A DNA stretch of 13,568 nucleotides from Methanobacteriota archaeon (GCA_023411115.1 JAEYPF010000005.1:1-13568); one strand, 5' to 3'; counted from the first letter of the stretch, positions 1-7,368 are shown. Numbers and translations: made by a program. The notes: generated by a model from the sequence alone, not told the origin.

Positions 1-148
1 AATCAGGGTTTGCCAGTTTAACAAAAGCAACTCTTCCTAAAGGTTCAATTGGACCGCTTGAAACTGTAATGTAAGAATAACCTATAATAAGAGCCAATAT
101 AGCCAACGCAACCAAATACCATCTCATCTTTTTCACCATGAATTTCAT
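1..148 (-). CDS. Membrane-anchored protein of unknown function, N-terminal part only
   Basis: The reading frame starts at the ATG complementary to 146-148 and runs off the left edge, so only 49 residues are visible. It begins with a short basic stretch (MKFMVKKMR), then a hydrophobic segment at about residues 10-29 (LVALAILALIIGYSYITV), then a polar region beginning SSGPIEPLGR. That is the layout of a signal peptide or a single N-terminal membrane anchor with the rest of the protein outside the cell. In-frame ATGs at residues 4 and 8 are alternative starts; no clear Shine-Dalgarno sequence precedes any of them. It lies 103 bp downstream of feoB on the same strand and could be cotranscribed or have its own promoter. 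I do not recognise the family from this fragment and assign no function. Confidence 0.6.
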   Translation of the reverse strand, partial: MKFMVKKMRWYLVALAILALIIGYSYITVSSGPIEPLGRVAFVKLANPD

Positions 149-250
149 ATTAATTTAACATTAACGAGCTTTATCTAAAGTATTTATTCCCTAATTATAC
201 CCAAATTAAGATTATATTGAGAAATCTCATTTACTAAGAATATTAAGTGG

Positions 251-264
251 TTTAGTATACTAAA
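251..264. repeat. 14-bp palindrome across the feoB stop codon
   Basis: TTTAGTATACTAAA is perfectly self-complementary and includes the feoB stop codon. Its outer TTTAG/CTAAA arms resemble those of the candidate operator in front of the dtxR-like gene. It might serve the downstream partial gene or be chance in AT-rich sequence. Confidence 0.3.
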
Positions 265-2243
265 GAAAGTAATCTAAACGCTATTCCCCCAATAACTATA
301 GCGGTGATAAGATTGGCCGCAGATATATAGGTGGCAGCTTTCCATCCAAATTCACGAATCAATATTGTGATGGTGGATAAGCATGGAATGAACAGCATAG
401 CTACTAGGGCCAGTACGATGAATTGAACTGGTGTTAAAACGGCAGCCAGGTCTGGACCAACTAAAGCCACGAGTAGTAGAAGAACAAATTCCTTCCTAAC
501 AGCCCCAAATATAAGAAGAATCCCTGTAATTGCAGGAAGACCTAACCAGAAAACTGTGATTGGAGTTAGAGCGGCATTAATAGGTTCAAGTACTCCAAGA
601 ACATACAAACCCTGTATAAGTGCGCTTCCAATAATATATACTGGAAATACCAGATAGATCAATGATTTAATTCGAGTCCATGTCTGTTTGAGGGCAACTG
701 AAACCGATGGGACTTTAAATGAATGCATTTCCATTATTAATCCAGTTGATTCTCCAGGAACTACTTTTAAAGCAATTCTACCCATTACAAATATAATTGC
801 AAGGTCTATGGCATAAAGTGCAATTGCCCACCATACGTTAACAAAAACCGCTACAAGACCAAGGACTATAATTGTTCTTGCTGCACACGGTGCAAAAGTA
901 ATTGCAAATGATGCAAGTAATCTTTCACGTCGTGTCTCTAAAATACGGGTCTGATCTATAGCAGGAACATTACATCCATAACCAAGAATCATTGGAATGA
1001 GTGCCTTTCCATGTAGCCCAATCTTATGCATCGCAGTGTCCATCATAAAGGCAACCCTTGTTAATATTCCAGAGTTCTCAATTAAACTTAACATTAAATA
1101 GAATGGAATTACGAAGGGTATTACAAGGGTAACTCCAGCTACAATACCTCCAAATGCACCATTCCAGAGAACACTTGCTAATCCCCCACTTATTTGGGGA
1201 TCTACAGGCTGAAAGAAACTAAACGCATCTGAAAGTAAACCGGAAATGAAATCTCCAATTATAAATGTCCATAAAAGTAATCCACCAATTACCAGTGCAG
1301 AAGTTATATAACCATATACTCTATGTGTGACAATTCTATCCAGTTTTTCTGAAAAAGTGATTTTTATTTCACTCTGTTCCTGAGCTCCTTCTGCAATTCT
1401 GTTTGCAAGAGAATATCTTTCAGATGCAATAACTGCAAAAGATGGTTCCTGATGGATACTTTCTATTTCCTCTGCTAAGTTATATGCCAGATTAACCACG
1501 TCTTTTGATTTAGATTCAACTAATTTCTGGATTTCTGGATCGTTTTCTATTAATTTGATAGCTACCCATCTGGATGGATAACCCAAATTAAGATTTTTAG
1601 ACTCAATTAATTGAGTTAAATTTTTTATTCTATCCTCCACTTCCTTACCATATTCCAATGTAGCAAATTTACTTTTAGATCTGGTTTCGGCAGCTTCAGT
1701 TGCTATTTCTATTAGTTCATGAAGGCCTTCTCCCCTTACTGCTACGGTAGCTATAACTGGTACTCCTAATGCAGCCTGCATCTTCTCAGTATCAATAACA
1801 ATTCCCTTTTGTTTGGCTATATCAACCTGATTAACACAAACAACTAGGGGAACTTCCATTTCCATCAGTTGCATTGTGAAAAACAGATTTCGCTCTAAAA
1901 CAGCAGCGTCAACAACATTTATAACAACATCTGGTTTTTCAAAGGCGATATATTCCCTCGACACAATTTCTTCCATGGAATATGTAGAAAAAGAATAGAT
2001 TCCAGGTAAATCAATTACATCAATATCGTAGCCTTCAAAGTAAAGCTTACCTTCTGCCCTTTCAATTGTTTTTCCAGGCCAGTTTCCTATAATCTGGTTA
2101 GAACCTGTAAGCTCGTTAAAAATAACACTTTTACCCACGTTGGCATTTCCAGCAAGTGCAATGGTTAATTTTTTACCATTGTTTTCTTGATTTGTGTTTT
2201 TGGTTGGAGAAGGTTTTTCAACAGATGGGGCCAATATCAGCAC
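252..2243 (-). CDS. feoB: Ferrous iron transport protein B (FeoB)
   Basis: FeoB is a cytoplasmic-membrane Fe(II) importer with an N-terminal GTPase domain. The G-protein motifs are clear: P-loop GNANVGKS at residues 32-39, switch threonine T59 within GNWPGKT, DLPG at 78-81, and NQVD at 138-141. A helical linker follows to about residue 300, then a membrane region of roughly eight helices. The membrane region contains two Gate-type blocks, the first with the conserved cysteine C424 in GCNVPAI. The 663-residue length is normal for an archaeal FeoB. The chosen start is a GTG preceded by GGAG, overlapping the 3' end of the dtxR-like gene by 7 bp, so translation is probably coupled. There is no separate feoA; the FeoA-like domain is at the end of the upstream regulator. 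The assignment is secure; metal specificity is inferred from the family. Confidence 0.96.
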   Translation of the reverse strand: MLILAPSVEKPSPTKNTNQENNGKKLTIALAGNANVGKSVIFNELTGSNQIIGNWPGKTIERAEGKLYFEGYDIDVIDLPGIYSFSTYSMEEIVSREYIAFEKPDVVINVVDAAVLERNLFFTMQLMEMEVPLVVCVNQVDIAKQKGIVIDTEKMQAALGVPVIATVAVRGEGLHELIEIATEAAETRSKSKFATLEYGKEVEDRIKNLTQLIESKNLNLGYPSRWVAIKLIENDPEIQKLVESKSKDVVNLAYNLAEEIESIHQEPSFAVIASERYSLANRIAEGAQEQSEIKITFSEKLDRIVTHRVYGYITSALVIGGLLLWTFIIGDFISGLLSDAFSFFQPVDPQISGGLASVLWNGAFGGIVAGVTLVIPFVIPFYLMLSLIENSGILTRVAFMMDTAMHKIGLHGKALIPMILGYGCNVPAIDQTRILETRRERLLASFAITFAPCAARTIIVLGLVAVFVNVWWAIALYAIDLAIIFVMGRIALKVVPGESTGLIMEMHSFKVPSVSVALKQTWTRIKSLIYLVFPVYIIGSALIQGLYVLGVLEPINAALTPITVFWLGLPAITGILLIFGAVRKEFVLLLLVALVGPDLAAVLTPVQFIVLALVAMLFIPCLSTITILIREFGWKAATYISAANLITAIVIGGIAFRLLSLVY

Positions 2244-2974
2244 CCCGCTCCGTCAACAGCCTCAACAAAAACATTTGAGGCTATGTCACGTCCAAGAGCT
2301 AATTTAGATCCCCTAACAGCAACTTCAACAGGACCCCCCAGTGGGGCAACCTTGATCACGCTTATAACGGCACCTATAGTAATTCCCATGTCTAAAAGTC
2401 TTCTAATTACTTTATAGTCTCCTCTTATGAAGCTGACTTTGCCCTTTTTGTGTTCTTTAAGGTCAAGTACTGGAATTAGGTTTTCATTCCTCTTTCCTAC
2501 TTCTTCTACATCAATTTCTTTCCTTTCTTTGCACTCTTCACATGTAGTAAATTTTAAATCACATTCTGGAATGACACTGTCACCAGGACAAGTATCTGGC
2601 TGCTCTAAAAGGTGGCATAAAGCTCTTTCAGCATCATCAGATAGCACGTGCTCCATTTCACATGCCTGGTCATGAATTTTATCGCTTTTTATCTTTAAAA
2701 TATCACATAAAAACCTTTCAAGTAACCTGTGTTTTCGAGTAATTTTTTTTGCAATTTTAAGGCCGTTTTCTGTTAATACGGCTCCTTTATAAGGTGAGTA
2801 TTCTACATAATCATTATCCGCTAATTTTTTGAGCATCTGGGTAGCACTGGCTGGTGCAATCTTTAGATTTTCTGAAATCATTGAAGTACTGACTCTTTCT
2901 CCATTAGGACTGAGTTTATATAATAATTCAAGATATTCTTCTACGTTTCCGCTTAGTGTAACATTTTTTGGCAT
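2237..2974 (-). CDS. DtxR-family metal-dependent repressor with C-terminal FeoA-like domain
   Basis: This protein of 245 residues is a likely Fe(II)-sensing transcription regulator of the feoB operon. Residues 8-70 form the winged helix-turn-helix (VSTSMISENLKIAPASATQ is the HTH). Residues 75-125 form the dimerisation and metal-binding domain. H82 and the C105-x2-E108-H109 cluster line up by eye with H79, C102, E105 and H106 of DtxR, the iron-type pattern, where MntR has glutamate instead of cysteine. Residues 129-148 add an unusual cysteine group (C129, C138, C145, C148, the last two as CEEC) that could bind a metal or Fe-S cluster or be redox active. Residues about 172-239 form an SH3-like FeoA domain. 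The ATG start has an AGGTGG ribosome binding site 6 nt upstream, inside a palindrome. It is the first gene of the operon and overlaps feoB. Family and iron link are well supported; the operator role is inferred. Confidence 0.92.
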   Translation of the reverse strand: MPKNVTLSGNVEEYLELLYKLSPNGERVSTSMISENLKIAPASATQMLKKLADNDYVEYSPYKGAVLTENGLKIAKKITRKHRLLERFLCDILKIKSDKIHDQACEMEHVLSDDAERALCHLLEQPDTCPGDSVIPECDLKFTTCEECKERKEIDVEEVGKRNENLIPVLDLKEHKKGKVSFIRGDYKVIRRLLDMGITIGAVISVIKVAPLGGPVEVAVRGSKLALGRDIASNVFVEAVDGAGC

Positions 2975-2989
2975 TTAGGTCCACCTAAA
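2974..2989. promoter_or_regulatory. Candidate DtxR operator over the ribosome binding site
   Basis: TTTAGGTCCACCTAAA is a perfect inverted repeat (7-bp arms, 2-bp centre). It contains the TTAGGT/ACCTAA half-sites typical of DtxR/IdeR boxes, though with a shorter centre than the bacterial consensus. It ends on the first base of the dtxR-like start codon, and its minus strand contains the AGGTGG Shine-Dalgarno sequence. A bound repressor here would sit just downstream of the predicted transcription start near 2997. The role is inferred. Confidence 0.6.
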
Positions 2990-2995
2990 ACTTTG

Positions 2996-3009
2996 ATAAC
3001 TATAGTTAT
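2996..3009. promoter_or_regulatory. 14-bp palindrome between TATA box and operator
   Basis: ATAACTATAGTTAT is perfectly self-complementary and spans the predicted transcription start of the iron operon. Its right half also pairs in a second inverted repeat, TAGTTA-N6-TAACTA at 3003-3020, which reaches into the TATA box. It may be a second regulator site or simply AT-rich promoter sequence. Confidence 0.35.
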
Positions 3010-3018
3010 TTTGGTAAC

Positions 3019-3045
3019 TATATAAACTTTTTGGTATGCCTAAAA
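3019..3045 (-). promoter_or_regulatory. Iron operon promoter: TATA box with upstream DtxR-like half-sites
   Basis: The minus strand reads TTTATATA at 3026-3019, a standard archaeal TATA box, which predicts transcription from about 2997 and a leader of roughly 23 nt. Directly upstream, the minus strand at 3045-3029 reads TTTTAGGCATACCAAAA. This shares the pattern TTTTAGG-N3-ACC-N-AAA with the palindrome at 2974-2990. The TATA box is therefore flanked by two similar candidate binding sites whose centres are about 55 bp apart. Confidence 0.6.
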
Positions 3046-3181
3046 ATTTATTATTCCATATTTATTCAATTCACGAAGTAGATCAATTATTACTCAATTA
3101 AATTATTCTGTTAAGCTCATAACAAGTTTAAAGATCGTTTTATAATAAAAGGTTTTCTAAAATTCAATATATTCCGAAATA

Positions 3182-3190
3182 GATATAAAT
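3182..3190 (+). promoter_or_regulatory. TATA box for the small membrane protein gene
   Basis: GATATAAAT lies 45-53 bp before the ATG at 3235. Transcription would start near 3210, leaving a leader of about 25 nt that carries the AGGAG ribosome binding site at 3223-3227. Confidence 0.4.
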
Positions 3191-3234
3191 GAGCTCGAGG
3201 ATAATGATATCTGTCAAGGGTTAGGAGCAAAAAT

Positions 3235-3699
3235 ATGGCAGGATTCGGTAGGGGAGCTGCAATACTTATAAGTATAATACTGGGTACTCTTATTTTACCT
3301 ATCCTAGGAATTAGCGGGATATTTTCGCTTATAATTATTGGTTTTATTGCAAATTATTTAACAATTAGTAATCAAAGAACTTATAAAGTTGGTGGAATTG
3401 CTGGAGGCATTCTTGGCTTTCTAATTTTTATATACGGCTTTTTTGTTTCTCCTCAGCTTCCTGATCTTCCAAGTTTATCTGGTTTTCAAATGATCAGTTT
3501 AGAACTGGGGGGACTATTTACTTTGTTCCTTGGATTTATCATATTAATTGCTGTTTCTGCTGGATTTGGATGTATTGGGGGATGGATTGCAGATAAAGTC
3601 CTAAAAAAGCGGTCAAAAATGCCAGAAAAACATGTAAAAAAGAATAAAAATCATAAAAAGGCAAACAATAAACCAAAAAGAACTTTAAACAAAAGATGA
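3235..3699 (+). CDS. Small four-helix membrane protein with lysine-rich tail (DUF5518-like)
   Basis: This hypothetical integral membrane protein has 154 residues. Four hydrophobic segments are visible at about residues 8-24, 27-44, 52-72 and 91-117, with glycine-rich helix contacts (VGGIAGGILGF, GFGCIGG). The last 35 residues are almost wholly lysine, arginine, asparagine and histidine, which would place the tail in the cytoplasm against the membrane or bound to nucleic acid. The glycine-rich pattern with an ANYL turn after the second helix resembles archaeal DUF5518 proteins, common in Methanobacterium, but I hold this loosely. The ATG start is supported by AGGAG 7 nt upstream. The gene stands alone: divergent from the iron operon and about 190 bp before the oxidoreductase gene. 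Function unknown. Confidence 0.8.
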   Translation: MAGFGRGAAILISIILGTLILPILGISGIFSLIIIGFIANYLTISNQRTYKVGGIAGGILGFLIFIYGFFVSPQLPDLPSLSGFQMISLELGGLFTLFLGFIILIAVSAGFGCIGGWIADKVLKKRSKMPEKHVKKNKNHKKANNKPKRTLNKR

Positions 3700-3859
3700 A
3701 TTAACTTATTTTACAATAAACTGATTATTATTGATTTAATTATTTCTTTAGGATTAGAATCTTTACGATAGTTTTATTTATATCCTGAAGTAAAATTAGT
3801 TAACACGCGTTATTAAGATACTAAATGCAATATAATTCAAATATTAAAGGCGTCAAAAA

Positions 3860-3867
3860 TTTATATT
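3860..3867 (+). promoter_or_regulatory. TATA box for the GMC-type oxidoreductase gene
   Basis: TTTATATT lies 26-33 bp upstream of the ATG at 3893, so a transcript from it would begin at or just before the start codon. AGAGG at 3879-3883 could act as ribosome binding site only if transcription starts further upstream, for instance from TTTATATC near 3776-3783. Both promoters are possible. Confidence 0.35.
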
Positions 3868-3892
3868 ATTCAATTTTTAGAGGAAACATAAA

Positions 3893-5086
3893 ATGAAAGC
3901 CATAGTTGTGGGATCAGGAGCAGGCGGAGGAACTATTGCAAAAGAACTTGCTAAAGCTGGAGTTTCAGTTACCATAATCGAAAAAGGGCCATCTACCCAT
4001 ACTAAAAAAGCATATAAACATTATGAGATACTGAATGTAGGGACAGAAGTATCAAGTACAGTCTGTTTAGGTGGTACTACTCTTGTAACAGCAGGAAATG
4101 CAGTAAGAACCTGTGAAAAACCTTTTAAAAAAATAGGAATTGATTTAAGTAATGAATTTAAGGAAATTGAAGAAGAAATGGGTATAAGCACTCTTCCAGA
4201 TTCACATTTTGGAGAAGGAACTATGAAAATAATGAGTGCTGCAGAATCTCTAGGCTTTGAAGTTCAAAAAATGCCCAAATTTATATACCCTGATTTATGC
4301 AAACCATGTGGCAAATGTGTATTTGGATGTCCAAGGGATGCAAAATGGACTACATTAGAATTTATCAAGGAAGCAGGAAAATATGGGGCAGAAATTGTAG
4401 AAAAAACTCCTGTTACTGATATAATTATTTCAGATGGCAAAGTAAAGGGTGTAAAAAGTGGGGATAAATCATTTAATGCAGATATTGTAATTCTATCAGC
4501 AGGTGCAATAGAAACACCCCGATTGCTGCAGAGGATAGGTATAAAAGCAGGTAATAACCTCTTTGTTGATACGTTTGTCACAGTTGGAGGAATATTAAGA
4601 GGTATAAAATACAACAAGGAAGTAACCATGAATGCCCTTATAAAGTTAGATGATATCGTTTTAGCCCCTCATTTTTCAGAGGTTTTGGTGAATAAACTCA
4701 AAAAATATAAAGCAAAGAAAAAAGACGTTCTTGGAATGATGATCAAAATAAAAGATGAACCTTCTGGTAAAGTCACTCAAGAAGACGTGGTAAAGTTCAA
4801 CACTGCTGAAGATGTAGCTCTTTTAGCAGAAGGGTCTGCAATTGCTGGTTCTATATTAACTGAAGCGGGAGTAGATCCTGAAACTCTTGTTTCTACTTAT
4901 GCAAGAGGTGCACATCCCGGTGGAACAGCTGCAATTGAAGATGTTGTTGATAAGGATCTTCAAACTGTGATAGAAGGTCTTTACGTTGCAGATGCAAGTG
5001 TTTTTCCAGAAGCCCCCGGTGCACCGCCAGTTCTTACCATAATTGCACTTGCTAAAAGGCTTGCAAAGCATATAATCTGTGAATAA
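3893..5086 (+). CDS. GMC-type FAD-dependent oxidoreductase with ferredoxin-like cysteine motif
   Basis: This 397-residue flavoprotein probably oxidises an alcohol or similar substrate, which I cannot name. The N-terminus is a Rossmann FAD-binding fold, GSGAGG at residues 7-12, with acidic E30 after the second strand to hold the FAD ribose. Residues 136-147 read CKPCGKCVFGCP, a CxxCxxCxxxCP pattern identical in spacing to a [4Fe-4S] ferredoxin motif (C136, C139, C142, C146). The C-terminus matches the GMC C-terminal domain: H341 in RGAHPGGTAAI and the FAD-contacting block LYVADASVFPEAPGAPPVLTI. The second catalytic His or Asn usual in that block is not evident. At 397 residues it is shorter than typical GMC oxidases (500 or more), so the substrate domain is reduced. 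It has its own promoter and U-rich terminators. A relic of the same gene end lies at 6891-6962. Confidence 0.88.
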   Translation: MKAIVVGSGAGGGTIAKELAKAGVSVTIIEKGPSTHTKKAYKHYEILNVGTEVSSTVCLGGTTLVTAGNAVRTCEKPFKKIGIDLSNEFKEIEEEMGISTLPDSHFGEGTMKIMSAAESLGFEVQKMPKFIYPDLCKPCGKCVFGCPRDAKWTTLEFIKEAGKYGAEIVEKTPVTDIIISDGKVKGVKSGDKSFNADIVILSAGAIETPRLLQRIGIKAGNNLFVDTFVTVGGILRGIKYNKEVTMNALIKLDDIVLAPHFSEVLVNKLKKYKAKKKDVLGMMIKIKDEPSGKVTQEDVVKFNTAEDVALLAEGSAIAGSILTEAGVDPETLVSTYARGAHPGGTAAIEDVVDKDLQTVIEGLYVADASVFPEAPGAPPVLTIIALAKRLAKHIICE

Positions 5087-5106
5087 TTTTGGCTAAGTCC
5101 TATCCA

Positions 5107-5128
5107 TTTTTTTTACTCAATTTTTTTT
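5107..5128 (+). terminator. U-rich terminator after the oxidoreductase gene
   Basis: Two runs of eight T residues (5107-5114 and 5121-5128) separated by six bases lie 20 bp past the stop codon. Archaeal RNA polymerase stops at such oligo-U tracts without needing a hairpin. The facing DUF2142 gene ends at 5225, so this also separates convergent transcripts. Confidence 0.65.
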
Positions 5129-5224
5129 AACAGATAAATGTCGAAATATCAAACCGAAGTGATTTTAATTTGACTATATTTAGCAAAGCAAGTTTTAAAG
5201 AGGAAAAATAAGCCGTTTAACTAT

Positions 5225-6604
5225 TTAAATAAAATTTAAATCTATATAATACTCTCCTATAAAGAACAGTACAGTTACTGTTAGAATCAATATTATAGAA
5301 ACTACTGTTATAGGCTTTAGAATGTTATCTTTAGATTTAAATTTGTTATTATAAAATAATAAAAATAAAAGAGGCAATACTGGAATAAAATATCTTCCCT
5401 GAACTCCAATTATCTTATTTAAGCCAACAGGAGTCCATGTTAAATAATCAAATAAATATATAAACCCTGTTATCAATAAGAAAGTTCCTATAATAATTGA
5501 TTTCTTTTTAAAATCGATTTTAATGTCATTTTTATCTAAAAACGGTAAAAATAACAGTAATGAAATAACTGCATAATATACCGACTTAGGCAATGGATAA
5601 CTTACCCAATTAGTACCAACCATTATCTTAAAATATTTTAAGGGATTTGTTACTAAATCATTCCAAATTAATTGTAAAAAAAGAAGAGGATGTGGTAAAA
5701 TAAACAAAAGCTGATCATGTATTGAAACACCTTTTTCAGTGACATATAGTCCTTTAGTGATAAAAAGCCATATGAGGGCTACTATAAAAATAGTTGATAG
5801 TATTAATGCGAAGATTATGATCTTTTTTTTATTATTTCCAAATTTATCAGCCGGAATCATGAGAAATAAGAATGATAATAAGAAATAAGGCATTTTAGTT
5901 AAGCTAAGGGCTAAAATAACTAAAAACAAAACAATAACATCCTTTAAATAGATTTTTTTAATCCTATCATCCAAAGACAGTCGAAGGAAAAGGGCTATGG
6001 TAATAAATGATAATCCTATTGTTAAACTATCGGCTGAAACAGATGCTGACTCAAAAAGAGTCATTGGTAGTAAAGCTATCACCAAAAATCCCCATTTAAA
6101 TACAGGGGTGATTTTGATTGATAAATAAATTAAAAACAACCACAATACTAAATTTACAAAACCAGCGGTATATATTAAAATTAAAGGGGGCAGATTAAAT
6201 AACTTTCCAATAGCTGTGCTCAATGCAGGCATTAGATAAGGAAGGGGAGAATAAGTTACAACTGCAATCTTTGAGAAATCTACAAAGACCTTGTTGTTAT
6301 TATCTATGGGAGATTCCTTAAATATGAAAGGCATATCCAGTTTTTGCTTCTCTTTAACCAATAATTTCATTTTTTCCTGAATGATTTCACTAGTATTCCT
6401 TAAATCTACAGGAACATAAACTCCTGCCTTATTCCCTATTTTTTCAGGCATTAATTGTCCATCACTTATACTATATGCTTTATAAAAGTGTGCATATTCA
6501 TCAGGAACCTGAAGAGGGGGAAGAAACAATAAAAATGCTATCCCATAGACCAATCCCAAAATAAGGAATATATTTTGCGGTTGGAGATTCAATTTAATCT
6601 TCAT
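5225..6604 (-). CDS. DUF2142-family multi-pass membrane protein, copy 1
   Basis: This 459-residue protein has about eleven or twelve hydrophobic segments. After the first helix (residues 10-28) comes the family signature PPLQVPDEYAHFYKAY, with acidic D35, E36 and H39 in the first extracytoplasmic loop. A later block, LLPMTLFESASVSADSLTIGL, is also typical of DUF2142. The acidic residues after helix one recall GT-C glycosyltransferases, so a role in lipid-linked sugar transfer or envelope glycan assembly is plausible but is inference. It is about 80% identical by eye to the copy at 7369-8733. A TATA box (TTTATAAG, 6634-6627) lies 23-30 bp before the ATG and no Shine-Dalgarno sequence is present, so a leaderless mRNA is likely. 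It converges on the oxidoreductase gene. It keeps the residues DLNFI at its C-terminus that copy 2 has lost. Confidence 0.82.
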   Translation of the reverse strand: MKIKLNLQPQNIFLILGLVYGIAFLLFLPPLQVPDEYAHFYKAYSISDGQLMPEKIGNKAGVYVPVDLRNTSEIIQEKMKLLVKEKQKLDMPFIFKESPIDNNNKVFVDFSKIAVVTYSPLPYLMPALSTAIGKLFNLPPLILIYTAGFVNLVLWLFLIYLSIKITPVFKWGFLVIALLPMTLFESASVSADSLTIGLSFITIALFLRLSLDDRIKKIYLKDVIVLFLVILALSLTKMPYFLLSFLFLMIPADKFGNNKKKIIIFALILSTIFIVALIWLFITKGLYVTEKGVSIHDQLLFILPHPLLFLQLIWNDLVTNPLKYFKIMVGTNWVSYPLPKSVYYAVISLLLFLPFLDKNDIKIDFKKKSIIIGTFLLITGFIYLFDYLTWTPVGLNKIIGVQGRYFIPVLPLLFLLFYNNKFKSKDNILKPITVVSIILILTVTVLFFIGEYYIDLNFI

Positions 6605-6890
6605 TTTAAATAATATGTAAAATAAACTTATAAATTTACCCTTAAACTTTAAACTATTAAAAAGCGTTTGATATATGTTAATATTTACGAGCTATAAGCA
6701 AAAAAAACTTTAATAGAGTCTATTTAATCTAATACATATATTTTCTAGTTTTAATCATGATTTATGTGCAGGTAAATTTATAGTCTGTCATTTAATAGTT
6801 AATATGTTAATTTAGTTCAATGATAGAGTATTCAAAAATTAACGCACATGTTATTTAGAGCAAACAATTATTTTTATAGGGAGTACACTC
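6605..6890. other. Intergenic AT-rich region
   Basis: This stretch holds the copy 1 promoter at its left end. I see no ORF with supporting signals, no RNA gene and no strong repeat in the remainder. By the duplication model it should be where the lost second oxidoreductase copy began, but I could not align it to the region upstream of the intact gene (3700-3892). Confidence 0.5.
6627..6634 (-). promoter_or_regulatory. TATA box of DUF2142 copy 1, predicted leaderless
   Basis: The minus strand reads TTTATAAG centred about 26 bp upstream of the ATG complementary to 6602-6604. At the usual archaeal TATA-to-start distance, transcription would begin at the start codon. The bases before the ATG (ATTATTTAAA) contain no ribosome binding site. 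Confidence 0.45.
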
Positions 6891-6962
6891 GTTGCACCAC
6901 TTTACCATAATTGCATTTGCTAACGACTTGTAAGTAATTAATCAGTGAGAAGTTAAGGCTAA
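6891..6962 (+). pseudogene. Relic of the GMC oxidoreductase 3' end
   Basis: This stretch aligns with the last 23 or so codons and 10 bp past the stop codon of the intact oxidoreductase gene (5018-5096). Shared blocks include TTACCATAATTGCA (one base differs at the edge), TTGCTAA, CTTG, TAATC, GTGA and a closing GGCTAA. About three quarters of positions match, with one 5-base deletion and two single-base deletions. In the matching frame it reads TIIAFANDL followed by a stop, against TIIALAKRLAKHIICE in the intact protein. No upstream coding portion remains. It lies in the same orientation and in the same position relative to DUF2142 copy 2 as the intact gene does to copy 1, so it marks the left part of a tandem duplication. 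Confidence 0.75.
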
Positions 6963-6969
6963 TTTAAGA

Positions 6970-7305
6970 TTACAAATGTCCATTGACATTTAATTTCGCT
7001 TTAGCGTTTATTATGGTGATTCTAGCATTGCCTAATCTGTTGATTTTATCGAAAATATCTACATTATCTATTATATCCAGTGTAGCATAAGTAATATCAT
7101 ATTTAGCTGATTCAAGCATGCTTTTTTCTTTTGAATCTACCATGCTGTCAATTATACCGTCTAATTTGTCAATAGCATTTTTTAATTCATAATTTACATT
7201 TCCAAGATCTATGACTTCCTTAGTTGATTCAAGCATAATGTCCATTAAACTATCTAATTTATGAATTAAAGCGTCCAGTTTAATTAGGATATCTGCACAG
7301 TTCAT
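6970..7305 (-). CDS. Small helical protein of unknown function
   Basis: This protein has 111 residues and no signal peptide or membrane segment. It is rich in Leu, Ile, Asp and Lys with heptad-like spacing (LIKLDALIHKLDSLMDIML, LKNAIDKLDGIIDSM), which suggests a helical bundle or coiled coil. Two parts resemble each other (KLDSLMDIMLESTKEV and KLDGIIDSMVDSKEKS), hinting at an internal duplication. GTGAT ends 5 nt before the ATG and is complementary to the archaeal 16S 3' end, so the start is supported. It lies 63 bp downstream of DUF2142 copy 2 and may be cotranscribed with it. It occupies the extra sequence that separates the oxidoreductase relic from copy 2 and is absent between the intact oxidoreductase gene and copy 1, so it was inserted here or lost there. 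I do not recognise the family. Confidence 0.65.
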   Translation of the reverse strand: MNCADILIKLDALIHKLDSLMDIMLESTKEVIDLGNVNYELKNAIDKLDGIIDSMVDSKEKSMLESAKYDITYATLDIIDNVDIFDKINRLGNARITIINAKAKLNVNGHL

Positions 7306-7368
7306 TTTATCACATGTAAATTCTTTTTAGTTCATAAAATTTAAAGGTTTAAATAAGATTTTTTAAAT

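Noticed and set aside
2187..2675. Two plus-strand ORFs of 76 and 82 codons over the dtxR-like gene
   Set aside because: Both are antisense to a well-supported regulator and have no recognisable content.
4264..4629. A 121-codon minus-strand ORF within the oxidoreductase gene
   Set aside because: It is wholly antisense to a gene with clear FAD and cysteine motifs, and its own translation shows no domain or start signals.
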